Both the position numbers and the translations under genes were made by a program. From contig CALQBT020000047.1 of assembly GCA_943328885.2 (NCBI GenBank), positions 1-10,633 on the forward strand: a DNA stretch of 10,633 nt. Direction: 5' to 3'. Of the stretch, positions 6,001-10,414 are shown one piece after another. Under the pieces are notes generated by a model. The model was given only the letters and a program-made list of their open reading frames with translations. It made no database searches and was not told the origin of the DNA. The first letter of the stretch is position 1; the number at the start of each line of letters is the position of its first letter. The DNA is from Bordetella parapertussis. GTDB taxonomy: Bacteria > Pseudomonadota > Gammaproteobacteria > Burkholderiales > Burkholderiaceae_C.

Positions 6001-8784
6001 CACCAGCACGCTGTCCAGGGCCAGCGCTTCGACCTGGCTCAGGATCAGGTTGACGGCGATCAGGCCATTGGCCGCCATCGCGCCGCCGCCGGCGGCCGGC
6101 TCAGTGGCCGGCGGCGTCTCGTCGGCAGGCGCAACGGCGTCGCTGCCAGCCGGCGCTTCGGGGTCTGCTGCAGCCACCGGCTCGGTGCTGGCGGGCGCGC
6201 CGGGGTCGGCGCTGGCTGTTGCGGCGTCGTCCGATCCGGCCGGCGCCGGCTCGCTGGCTGCGCCTTCCTGCTGGTTGGCGCGCACCTCGCCGCTTAGGCT
6301 GGCGACGATCTCGGTCGCCGAGACGGCGTTGACGCTGAGGTCGCCGACGGTGTTGACGGTCAAGCCGATCAGCTGACCCAGCACGGCGTTGCGAACGTCG
6401 TTGCGCACGACGATGCCGCCGACCGACACGCTGCTGCCACCCGAGCCCGACGAGACCGCCGACATGCTGACGTCGGCGGTGATGCTGGCCGCGTCGTCGG
6501 CCAGCACTTCCAGGCCGGCACCCACGCTCAACAGGTAGACGCGCTCGCCTTGGGCATTGCGCCCGTCGATGTAGGCGCGCGTGCTGCTGCGCACCCGGTT
6601 GCTGGCCAGCACCGCACCGGCGCCGACCGACAGCGCGCTGGCCGCGGCACCGCTGGAAGCCTCGGCGCTGTTGGTCAAGGTGGCCGAGATCTCGACCGAA
6701 TCCTGCGCTGTCACCGAGACGTCACCGCCCGCGCTGGCCTGGCTGGTGCTGATGAAGGCCAGCGTCTCGAGCGGCAGCGCGGTGAAGCCGACGTCAGTGC
6801 CGATCAAGCTGTTGAGCGTGGCCGCGGCCATGTTGCCCATGTTCCAGCCCACGGCGTTGAACGCCAGCGAGGCGCCGCCTGCAGATCCAGCCGATTCGGT
6901 CACCGCGGTGCCGGCGGTCGACGTCGCGTCGATCGTGCTGGCATTGAGCGCCTGCACCCGCAGGTCGCCAGCATCGCCGGTATCAACCGTGCTGCCCTGC
7001 AGGCTGGCCGTGACCCCACCCAGCACCTGGTTCCAGGCAAAAGTGCCTGCCAGCGAGATCGACATGCCTGTGGCGCCCTCGCCCCCGGTCACCGCCATGG
7101 ACTCGGTGCCTGCGTTGGCAGCGGCCTCGCTGCTGGCCAGCACGACCAGGCCGCCCGAATCGACGGTGCTGTCAAGGACCTGGGCCTGGGTCGTGCGGTT
7201 GACCGTGTTGCTGGCCGACGCAATGCCGATCTGTACGTTCTTGAGCAAGGGCGCTGCTGCCGAGAAGCCTTCGCTCTTGGCATCGAAGCTCGCCTCGTCG
7301 CGAGCGACCACGACGACATCGCCTGCTGCGCCCAGGTCAAGGTTGAGCAGCAAGGCCTGCACGCTGCCGCTGACGACGTTGCGGGCCACCTTGGCGGAGG
7401 CGCTGGTGCTGCTGGCGTCGAAGGCCAGGACTTGCAAGCCTTGCACATCGAGATCGGCGCGCTGCACCCGGGCCAGCACGAAGTCCTGGATGTTGTTGGT
7501 CTGGACGCCCACCAGGCTGGAATTCACCGCGCCCTCGATGCCGCCGCTCTCGGCGTCGACGTTGGCCGCGTTGACCTGGACCAGGCCTGCATTCGCGCCC
7601 GTCAAGCCGTTCAGCGAGACCGCTTTGCTGACCGAGTCGCCGAGCGTGGCACTGGTGTTGCGGACCAGCCCGATGCTGCCCAGGCCGAGGTCGAAGCCCC
7701 CTGCCAGGCTGGTGACCAGGCTGTCGGCGGTGTCGAGTTCGGCGCTGAGGTGGCTGCTGTCGATCGCCTCGATCAACACGCTGATGCCCGGATCTTCGCC
7801 CTCGGCGACCGACGCGGGGGTGATGACCAAGGTGGCGCCGCCGGCCACGCTGGCGCGGGTGGTCTGGTTGGCACTGATGTCGACCACGCTGGCCAAGCCG
7901 CCCTGCGACGCGATCTGCAGGTCGTTGTCGGTGTAAGCCAGCAGTTGCAGACCCTGGGCCTGGATACGCGCGTTGGCGCCGACCTGCGCGATGGCCTGGC
8001 TGGTCAGCTTGATCTGGTCGTTGACGACCGCGACTTTGTGGGCGATGGATGCGCGGGCCTGCAGCGAGGCTTCCAGTACGACCTGCCCGCCGGCCAGCAT
8101 CGAGCCCTGCACATCGACGATGGCCTGGAGGTCCAGGTTGATGTCGTCGCCGGACTCCTCGTCCGCCGCCGACAGGCCGCGCAACACCAGGTCTGCGCTG
8201 CTGATCAGTGACTTGCCATAGGGCAGGCCGATGGACTCGGCTTCGACGATCAGGCTGGCGCTGCCAAGATCGGCGTCGCCGAGCAAGACATGGTCCAGGC
8301 CGTCGCCACCGCGTATCGCCAGGATGCCGGTCGGGCGCGGGAACACCAGGTCGTGGATCGAGCTACCGCTCAAGCGCAGCCGGCCATCGGACTCGGTGCC
8401 GAGTTGCACCTCGTCATTGCCCGCACCCAGGTCCAGCACCAGGTTGATCATCGCCTTGTTCAGGGTCAGCACATCGCCGTTGCCGCTGAGCGCGCTGTTC
8501 TGGCCTGCGCCGGTTCCGGCACTGCTCAGATCGATGCGAGTCGAGTAAGGGGCAAAGCTGGCGATGTCGTAGGCGCTCTGCACCTTGCCGACGGCGACCG
8601 CAATGTTGTCGACCGCCAAGGGCTGGGTGTCGTCGGGACGGTTCTGCTGCAGTATCGGCTCGGCCGACAACAAGACCCGGTCTTCCAGTCGTTCGACGAC
8701 GGTGCGCTTGCGCAGAAAAGGCGGGCGCAGAGCCTCGAACATCTTTGAGGCCTTCAGGCCTCTGAATTTCGGGTTCTTCGTCAC
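1..8784 (-). CDS. Giant repetitive LEPR-XLL-like surface/secreted protein (N-terminal 2,928 codons; C-terminus off the left edge)
   Basis: Reading triplets from 8784 to 1 gives one frame with no stop, no frameshift and no cysteine codon. The start is a GTG at 8784: it overlaps the previous stop (GTGA) and has GGAG 7 bases upstream. An ATG at codon 15 (8742) is a weaker alternative. Layout by residue: basic N-terminus (1-32); LEDRVLLSAEP (33-43), a LEPR-XLL-like motif; RTX-like motifs LDLGAGNDEVQLG (117-129) and IRGGDGLDHVLLG (157-169); divergent repeats with GG-x-hydrophobic strands (about 200-636); super-repeats of about 270 aa (637-1868); a Y-x-Y-M-G module (about 1942-1985); a 245-aa tandem duplication (2001-2475); further modules to 2808; a Pro/Ala linker (2836-2857); and another beta-rich domain cut by the edge. 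It is rich in Ala, Ser, Gly, Val, Asp and Glu, and acidic overall. LEPR-XLL proteins are typically very large and of unknown function. The regular GG(D/N)L-x-V-x-A strands suggest a beta-solenoid shaft, and type I secretion is likely. Adhesion or matrix function is inferred from architecture only. Confidence 0.9.
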   Translation of the reverse strand, partial: MTKNPKFRGLKASKMFEALRPPFLRKRTVVERLEDRVLLSAEPILQQNRPDDTQPLAVDNIAVAVGKVQSAYDIASFAPYSTRIDLSSAGTGAGQNSALSGNGDVLTLNKAMINLVLDLGAGNDEVQLGTESDGRLRLSGSSIHDLVFPRPTGILAIRGGDGLDHVLLGDADLGSASLIVEAESIGLPYGKSLISSADLVLRGLSAADEESGDDINLDLQAIVDVQGSMLAGGQVVLEASLQARASIAHKVAVVNDQIKLTSQAIAQVGANARIQAQGLQLLAYTDNDLQIASQGGLASVVDISANQTTRASVAGGATLVITPASVAEGEDPGISVLIEAIDSSHLSAELDTADSLVTSLAGGFDLGLGSIGLVRNTSATLGDSVSKAVSLNGLTGANAGLVQVNAANVDAESGGIEGAVNSSLVGVQTNNIQDFVLARVQRADLDVQGLQVLAFDASSTSASAKVARNVVSGSVQALLLNLDLGAAGDVVVVARDEASFDAKSEGFSAAAPLLKNVQIGIASASNTVNRTTQAQVLDSTVDSGGLVVLASSEAAANAGTESMAVTGGEGATGMSISLAGTFAWNQVLGGVTASLQGSTVDTGDAGDLRVQALNASTIDATSTAGTAVTESAGSAGGASLAFNAVGWNMGNMAAATLNSLIGTDVGFTALPLETLAFISTSQASAGGDVSVTAQDSVEISATLTNSAEASSGAAASALSVGAGAVLASNRVRSSTRAYIDGRNAQGERVYLLSVGAGLEVLADDAASITADVSMSAVSSGSGGSSVSVGGIVVRNDVRNAVLGQLIGLTVNTVGDLSVNAVSATEIVASLSGEVRANQQEGAASEPAPAGSDDAATASADPGAPASTEPVAAADPEAPAGSDAVAPADETPPATEPAAGGGAMAANGLIAVNLILSQVEALALDSVLVVGGNLAVEANNDATIEASNSAITESSGTAVGVTLAFNTVGWKSQNILFAAVDALLGTAIGMDLPASVRAEVSGSSLDIGGDLSLSAVQVPTITATIENTVDATASGAAVSMVLASNMISARADTVLKPLVDGNSYAIGGNLLVKASDTSGIEADISMGSSSAGGAAVGGLVARNDVRNVVKTWVESAALEVGGDVSVQARGSATITATLSGETMSLPEETDPAAEPATDGAAGSDAAGPSSLAVNALIATNLILSNVTATLLDSDISAGGDLDVVARNASQIKADNSATMEAGGVAVGVTLAFNTIGWRAQNVLFNALDTLLGTSIGTEQSAVTDVLVKGSALQAEGSISLDAQGEALITATIANDVASSAASAAASFILASNLVSSRTRVLGRLSDDADREASFTAGENLSFIASDTAGIEADVSLSSTSAGGMAMGGLVVRNDVRASVESEARDATLTSGGNLEVAALESASIAATASGKTSTLAAPEEPAADAPAADATVESPAAAAPLAINALIATNLVLSSALAQLIHSTATTDGDITVAADNSSQISADNSAVIESDGVAVGVTLAFNTIGWAPQNLFANAIDALLGTSIGTEQPASTQASIIDTAFTAGGDVTVAAGAYAAEPGLDDAPVAADAGPTGASLTATISNEATSNADNAAASFVLASNLVSSQARAWISPQISRATEGEDTLVLSVGGSLTVAAVDSAVIDADIAMSATSGGGAAVGGVVVRNDVRSSADAGLDRVDLDAGEDLTVIALETAQLRAVLSGTTVSDGESGGGLALNGLIATNNVLSSSQATITRSNVTAGGDLQVQAENSSGIDAINSATTSSSGGAAAGVTLAFNSIGWESQDIFRKAVDALIGTSFGNEMPASVLAQVDDSALAVGGDLLVTAKVSAELKASTSNEASSGSGGSASASMVLGSNAVSTSADAYIRQSVASMTDTVGSEKQVTAGGDLRISADDAPSVIADTLVVASSTGESADAGDGEYARVDFNSSDGEQEIEFGSQVLLADDHEAGGTEGRIYRYMGGETTTLDLSAVDYADAGYWYELVPPKGKAAELIALIENAQMPYFEHALILTTIDFGDKSYDIGFKAGLGWPDTSLKEFIAGNAPASDGGFAVTQTGIKFSVPSIDFNGRELVGPEFNLDLVFPNPQLPFYEFKQVLGQVEHGGRSFDWGITASVGWQDMRLFDLIDLPALAEGRFDPKLPEFKVNVFFDQVDIDGLKFLPSTFMVLPPTIKVTLMGKPVILSFDSGVELDTPAFLSDFVDDSLEPLAVTLPEIDLDVLLGRAGDEPRDESYWADATEINVSDPKLPFVERDIVLSSVNVAGEMHDVVLHAGLGWQNTTLSDLLTSELKDAGVEKTNTGVILQAPGFQVAGHTVQGPSLALDLVLPEIDLPYLDYEQELGTLRAHGEDISWGVIAGVGWQSATLTDLVDLAAWKKGEFDPVLPTADLDLYVNVNPDAVSKFLPARFEITRPDIKLTLMNKTVLLHFGAAVTVETPDIYADFIDASLPAVKQTMPALDLDVALKGEVQEYKLTGDEIVLDLSDTNFKDGKGLEKELLDLLRFIPNDYHLSDPTLVGSLFGIEFGEGKTFKPITVPLSKLAPGLVNLSLSDLLPAAAFEVIAPFVDMANGEGTALHWVKATENAGAQDLATDDLVASVADRKVYTYLGADSSIDLNQADFSDDTRWKEFKSWRYTVQDGRLLGSDGETPTVSSVSLKTDDLVAWSDERALYQYLGANVASMNLAQTDFNDVALWRQVLAPPGVVELEIAQIDLGAIGGTVPIVDELLSLIQVLPTQVRLYNPKLGANVFGQTLDYEAPLDQVIGAIGLDFLKPGVDDAGDTYIGLNLLDLLPKSVLEYLDYFFDKDSTQAIELRVPDIGLGTLSLATLSSGTNPLKAAAEAPATAPAPAPGDTTGDSTATLLDWADLKELDAATTGVSEVQSLRLGVTKSTAAATAYQLKITVPSGASVSGEKLRFSFAGLDQTQNAVY
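214..279 (-). repeat. Pro/Ala linker near the left edge (residues 2836-2857)
   Basis: AAAEAPATAPAPAPGDTTG joins the module at 2703-2834 to a new beta-rich segment (LLDWADLKELD..., then YQLKITVPSGASV). The window edge cuts that segment at codon 2928. The linker is probably a flexible boundary between domains. Confidence 0.65.
361..678 (-). repeat. Dispersed duplication, copy 2 (residues 2703-2808)
   Basis: The order is VELEIAQIDLG, ELLSLIQVLPTQVRLYNP, GANVFGQTLDYEAP, then YIGLNLLDLLPKSVLEYLDYFFDKD. Shared landmarks with copy 1 are the E-I/L-I-L start, the 'LL-x-L-I/L-x-x-x-P' helix, the N/D-P turn, the FG strand and the 'L-x-L-x-DLLP' end. Confidence 0.6.
697..807 (-). repeat. Y-x-Y-L-G module, copy 3 (residues 2660-2696)
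   Basis: LVAWSDERALYQYLGAN is followed by MNLAQTDFNDVALWRQV. It lies about 68 residues after copy 2, and both copies are preceded by a TDDLVA segment. They look like a local duplication. Confidence 0.7.
901..1008 (-). repeat. Y-x-Y-L-G module, copy 2 (residues 2593-2628)
   Basis: LVASVADRKVYTYLGAD is followed by IDLNQADFSDDTRWKEF. It keeps YxYLGA, the DF.D core and the terminal Trp (2625) of the module. It lacks the HEAGG segment present in copy 1. Confidence 0.7.
1078..1359 (-). repeat. Dispersed duplication, copy 1 (residues 2476-2569)
   Basis: The order is EIVLDLSDTNF, ELLDLLRFIPNDYHLSDP, GSLFGIEFGEGKTF, then LVNLSLSDLLPAAAFEVI. It matches in order a segment at residues 2703-2808. The Y-x-Y-L-G modules 2 and 3 sit between the two copies. 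Confidence 0.6.
1360..2049 (-). repeat. Tandem duplication, copy B (residues 2246-2475)
   Basis: The second copy of the preceding module: HAGLGWQNTTLSDLL (Trp 2276), AGVGWQSATLTDLVDL (Trp 2360), EGRFDP-like KGEFDPVLP, then TRPDIKLTLMNKTVLLHFG and MPALDLDVALKG. Trp spacing within the copies is 86 and 84 residues. Conservation is clear at the protein level but moderate, so the duplication is older than the super-repeats. Confidence 0.8.
2050..2784 (-). repeat. Tandem duplication, copy A (residues 2001-2245)
   Basis: A module of about 245 aa containing two GW elements: AGLGWPDTSLKEF (Trp 2032) and ASVGWQDMRLFDL (Trp 2118). A long beta-rich part follows with LPPTIKVTLMGKPVILSFDS and LPEIDLDVLLG. 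It aligns throughout with copy B, directly downstream in the protein. I recognise no named domain. Confidence 0.8.
2830..2961 (-). repeat. Y-x-Y-M-G module, copy 1 (residues 1942-1985)
   Basis: The module has VLLADDHEAGG, then GRIYRYMGG (1955-1963), then LDLSAVDYADAGYWYELV. The pattern is 'hydrophobic-ADDHxAGG ... RxYxYxG ... DL...DY.D...W'. I associate it with giant repetitive secreted proteins. Two more diverged copies lie near the left edge. Confidence 0.7.
3181..3474 (-). repeat. Super-repeat unit 5, partial (residues 1771-1868)
   Basis: The unit opens with GVTLAFNSIGW (1771-1781), then LIGTSFGNEMPAS, and reaches the second landmark (LGSNAVS, L at 1854). The array then ends: no VRNDVR or LIATN element follows. 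One more GGDLRISA strand occurs before the architecture changes. Confidence 0.8.
3475..4299 (-). repeat. Super-repeat unit 4 (residues 1496-1770, 275 aa)
   Basis: The unit opens with GVTLAFNTIGW (1496-1506). The landmarks are LASNLVSS (1597-1604), GGVVVRNDVR (R at 1668) and LIATNNVLSSS (1719-1729). Compared with units 2 and 3 it has extra residues before LASN (GAYAAEPGLDDAPVAADAGP) and a shorter linker before LIATN. Confidence 0.85.
4300..5109 (-). repeat. Super-repeat unit 3 (residues 1226-1495, 270 aa)
   Basis: The unit opens with GVTLAFNTIGW (1226-1236). The landmarks are LASNLVSS (from 1308), GGLVVRNDVR (1366-1375) and LIATNLVLSS (from 1445). It is very close to unit 2 at the DNA level around the LAFN and LIATN landmarks. 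Confidence 0.85.
4465..4557 (-). repeat. Ala/Pro/Asp/Glu linker in unit 3 (residues 1410-1440)
   Basis: About 31 residues (including LAAPEEPAADAPAAD) lie between ASG and LAINALIATN. The length matches unit 2 but the sequence differs, which suggests fast divergence. Confidence 0.7.
5110..5910 (-). repeat. Super-repeat unit 2 (residues 959-1225, 267 aa)
   Basis: The unit opens with GVTLAFNTVGW (959-969). The landmarks are LASNMIS (from 1041), GGLVARNDVR (R at 1105) and LIATNLILS (from 1175). The sub-repeats share SxxxxGGDLxVxA strands, then an I-x-A strand and an S-x-G-G-A-A turn. Confidence 0.85.
5275..5367 (-). repeat. Ala/Pro/Asp/Glu linker in unit 2 (residues 1140-1170)
   Basis: About 31 residues (from ETMSLPEETDPAAEPATDG onward) follow a conserved LSG and end just before LAVNALIATN. 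This is the same position as the long linker in unit 1, at under half its length. Confidence 0.7.
5911..6876 (-). repeat. Super-repeat unit 1 of the giant protein (residues 637-958, 322 aa)
   Basis: The unit opens with GASLAFNAVGW and carries the landmarks in order: VLASNRVRSS (L at 726), GGIVVRNDVR (789-798) and LIAVN (908-912). It runs up to the next LAFN landmark. It is about 50 aa longer than the other units, mainly because of the 70-aa acidic Ala/Pro linker between SG (832) and LIAVN. Confidence 0.8.
6079..6288 (-). repeat. Low-complexity Ala/Pro/Asp/Glu linker in unit 1 (residues 833-902)
   Basis: About 70 residues are built from imperfect short blocks such as EPAPAGSDDA, DPGAPASTEP and DPEAPAGSDA. 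They lie between a conserved LSG and the A-x-N-x-LIA(V/T)N landmark. The segment is acidic and probably disordered. Shorter linkers occupy the same place in units 2, 3 and 4. Confidence 0.8.
8278..8316 (-). other. RTX-like Gly/Asp motif 2
   Basis: Residues 157-169 (IRGGDGLDHVLLG) fit GGxGxDxUx closely. DADLGSASLIVEAESI follows, a strand resembling the later GGDL-x-V-x-A repeat strands. It is about 40 residues after the first such motif. Confidence 0.55.
8398..8436 (-). other. RTX-like Gly/Asp motif 1
   Basis: Residues 117-129 (LDLGAGNDEVQLG) match the calcium-binding nonapeptide style GGxGxDxUx with Ala for the second Gly. This is a single copy, so any calcium binding is uncertain. Confidence 0.5.
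8656..8688 (-). other. LEPR-XLL-like N-terminal motif (LEDRVLLSAEP)
   Basis: Residues 33-43 of the giant protein read LEDRVLLSAEP, preceded by a basic stretch (FLRKRTVVER). LEPR-XLL domains typically read like LEPRxLLSA near the N-terminus of giant bacterial proteins. Here Asp replaces Pro at the third position, while Leu, Glu, Arg and LLSA are kept. The motif's role is unknown. Its presence is the best family-level label for this protein. Confidence 0.75.
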
Positions 8785-9698
8785 GTCGAGGCTCCGGCTA
8801 CCCATGAGGTGCGATGCAGCGCATGGCGCGGCACCTCGGTGCAGGCTGACAAGGCCTGGTGCGCGTCGTCGCGATCAGCGGCGGCGTACAAGGTGAAAAA
8901 CGGCAGCCCTTCCGATCCTGTGCCGGCGGCCAGCCAGCCGATCTCGCGTGACCCGATGACATCTAGTACGGCCTGAACGTCGCCGTCGCTTAGGCCCCAG
9001 GCAGCGGCCAGTCGCGTGACGCCTGAGCGCAAGTCCGCTGCGCGCAGCGGGCTGTCGTAGAACGTGGCCGTCCAGGACGCGCGCGGCGAGCCGGCTTCGC
9101 TGACAGCGAGCAACAGCGCGGGCCGCTGGCCTGGCTTCTGGCCTTGTGTCCACTGCAGGGCTTGTGCCAACAGGGCGCAGGCCGAGGCTTGGGTCAACCC
9201 ACCGGCCTCACGGCCGGCGGCTTGCATCAACAGCGATCGGGCCTGGTCATGGTCCCCGGGCCAGCGGTAATGCGTCAAGCGAGCTGGCGGCGCGCTGTCA
9301 GCGCACGCGGTCTGCGGGATCGGCCACTTGTAGCCGATCAGGTGCAGAGGGGTTGCGGCGCGCTGGTTCACTGGAAACTCCAGATAAGCCTTGCTCACGG
9401 TTTGCTGCGCGCCTTGCTCGACAGCCAGCAGCACCTGGCTGCTGGATGCCAGGCGCAGCCCGAAATCCGCAGCCGCTCCCGACGGCATGCCCAGGCGATG
9501 CGGCAACTCGTGCAAACGCTTGGCCGCGACCCCGACCGGTGAAAAACCCAGCAGCCATCGGCCGGTCTCCAGGCCTCTGGGGCTGAATTTGCAGGAGACC
9601 TCCCAGCCGGTGATCGACAGCCCGGCGCTCGCGTCGAGCATCGCGCGTGTCTGCCGGTACAGGCCTTGCGAGGCCTTTGGCCAGGGCCAGGGCTTCAT
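8781..9698 (-). CDS. Conserved-looking protein of unknown function, 305 aa
   Basis: I do not recognise this protein. The start is the ATG at 9698, which overlaps the SapC stop (ATGA) and has GAGGAGG 7 bases upstream. The open frame continues further upstream, but that part is Arg/Ala-rich shadow of sapC. The protein begins MKPWPWPKASQGLYRQTRAM. It looks like a soluble alpha/beta protein: I see no signal peptide or long membrane helix. Three short beta-like stretches end in an aromatic pattern: SKAYLEFPVN (102-111), SWTATFYDSP (208-217) and LPFFTLYAA (265-273). Helical Ala-rich segments separate them (about 150-185 and 219-250). Four cysteines (36, 132, 174, 286) contrast with the cysteine-free giant protein that follows. 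The stop overlaps the next gene's GTG by 4 bases, so all three genes are probably translated in series. A partner or maturation factor for the giant protein is the simplest contextual guess. I have no motif-level evidence for an enzyme activity. Confidence 0.8.
   Translation of the reverse strand: MKPWPWPKASQGLYRQTRAMLDASAGLSITGWEVSCKFSPRGLETGRWLLGFSPVGVAAKRLHELPHRLGMPSGAAADFGLRLASSSQVLLAVEQGAQQTVSKAYLEFPVNQRAATPLHLIGYKWPIPQTACADSAPPARLTHYRWPGDHDQARSLLMQAAGREAGGLTQASACALLAQALQWTQGQKPGQRPALLLAVSEAGSPRASWTATFYDSPLRAADLRSGVTRLAAAWGLSDGDVQAVLDVIGSREIGWLAAGTGSEGLPFFTLYAAADRDDAHQALSACTEVPRHALHRTSWVAGAST
8792..8795 (-). promoter_or_regulatory. Ribosome binding site of the giant gene
   Basis: GGAG, 7 bases before the GTG at 8784, lies within the last codons of the 305-aa gene. 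It favours the GTG start, which adds 14 basic residues compared with the ATG at 8742. It is weaker than the two upstream sites, and together with GTG this may lower the synthesis rate of the giant protein. Confidence 0.65.
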
Positions 9699-10414
9699 GC
9701 GAAGGCCTCCTCGGTGCGCAGCGCGACAGCGGCGGGCCGACCGAAAGCGGCCAACGAGACCTGGTGGGCATACAGCGCGCGCAGCCAACCATGCTCGCGC
9801 AGCACGCAGAGCTCGGCGTCGCCGAGCCGGTGCAGGTCGGCTTCGTCGACTTGGTAGAAATGGCCGCCGGCGGTGCCGTGCGCCTGACCTGCCAGCGGCG
9901 TGAACAGCTTGAAGTGCGCCAGCGCGCGGCACAGCTTGTCGGTTTGCAGCCGCAATTGGTTCAGCGTGGACAGCGCGGCCATCACTTGCGCCAGCGCCTC
10001 AGACGGTTTGCCGTCGCGGTCGAACAGCGGCGCGCCCTGTTCGGACGAGAGCAAGTCGCTGGTCGTGTCGACGCAGACGCTTGGCTCGGATGCTCCGGCC
10101 TGCGCCGCCAGCGCAAACGGGTGGCAGCGCAGCGCCATCGGCACATAGGCGCGGGTCCAGCGACCATCGGCGCCGACGCATCCATCGGCCGAGCCCGCGT
10201 GCGCCAGCAAGGCCACGGGTCGGTACTTGCCGTCGAGGTCGCGCACAAAGACCAAGGGGTACAGGCTGGCTGCGGGCTCGAACTCAGAGAGCACCAGGTC
10301 GGCGCTGCGCAGTCGGCGCGCAAAGCCATAGCCTTGGTGGCCCAGCACCTTGAGCCGCTGATGGCTGTGGGCGTTGAGCACGGCGTAGCGAGGGGCTGGC
10401 GCGCGATCAGCCAT
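9695..10414 (-). CDS. SapC family protein (PF07277-like)
   Basis: This 239-aa protein has the usual length of the SapC family (about 240-250 aa). Family-like features in order: an N-terminal segment with HxGYGFA (26-32); YPLVFVRD followed by GKYRPVALL (52-70), matching the usual 'P-hydrophobic-F-x-K/R-D...RPVAL' core; W-x-R-AYVPMALRCHPFAL (86-102); VCVD (113-116); GAPLFDRDGKPSEAL (127-141); the helix LQTDKLCRALAHFKLFTPL (156-174); and a C-terminal FYQVDEADLHRL...HGWLRALYAHQVSL (186-221). I chose the ATG at 10414 because GAGGAGG sits 6 bases upstream; upstream in-frame codons overlap the previous gene too far and look non-coding. The family was named from the Campylobacter fetus S-layer locus, but its biochemical role is not established. 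The stop overlaps the next start by 4 bases (ATGA). The position two genes ahead of a giant repeat protein suggests an accessory role in its modification, export or surface display (inference). No signal peptide or membrane segment is evident. Confidence 0.85.
   Translation of the reverse strand: MADRAPAPRYAVLNAHSHQRLKVLGHQGYGFARRLRSADLVLSEFEPAASLYPLVFVRDLDGKYRPVALLAHAGSADGCVGADGRWTRAYVPMALRCHPFALAAQAGASEPSVCVDTTSDLLSSEQGAPLFDRDGKPSEALAQVMAALSTLNQLRLQTDKLCRALAHFKLFTPLAGQAHGTAGGHFYQVDEADLHRLGDAELCVLREHGWLRALYAHQVSLAAFGRPAAVALRTEEAFA
9706..9712 (-). promoter_or_regulatory. Ribosome binding site of the 305-aa protein gene
   Basis: GAGGAGG, 7 bases upstream of the ATG at 9698, lies within the last codons of sapC. 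It supports this start over any upstream in-frame start. Confidence 0.8.

Noticed and set aside
6079..6288. Intergenic or repeat-array (CRISPR-like) explanation for the low-complexity DNA in this stretch
   Set aside because: The reading frame is continuous through it and the repetition is of Ala/Pro/Asp/Glu codons. There are no equal-length spacers or palindromic repeats.
1261..8748. Long plus-strand open frames (about 1261-3261, 4201-6297, 6550-8211, 8290-8748, and others out of phase)
   Set aside because: The four named frames are codon-aligned antisense shadows of the giant gene. Plus-strand stops there can only come from its TTA, CTA and TCA codons, which it rarely uses. Their translations are Arg/His/Gly/Asp-rich and lack domain logic, while the minus strand gives coherent repeat protein.
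8781..9698. Possible aromatic prenyltransferase-like (ABBA-type) fold for the 305-aa protein
   Set aside because: The late segment (IGWLAAGTGSEGLPFFTLY) and repeated strand/helix alternation gave a faint resemblance, but I see no conserved catalytic residues. A guess from pattern alone is too weak to annotate.
9699..9932. Upstream extension of the 305-aa gene to an earlier ATG at 9932
   Set aside because: The added 78 residues are Arg/Ala-rich and out of frame inside sapC. The ATG at 9698 has a strong Shine-Dalgarno sequence and an ATGA overlap.
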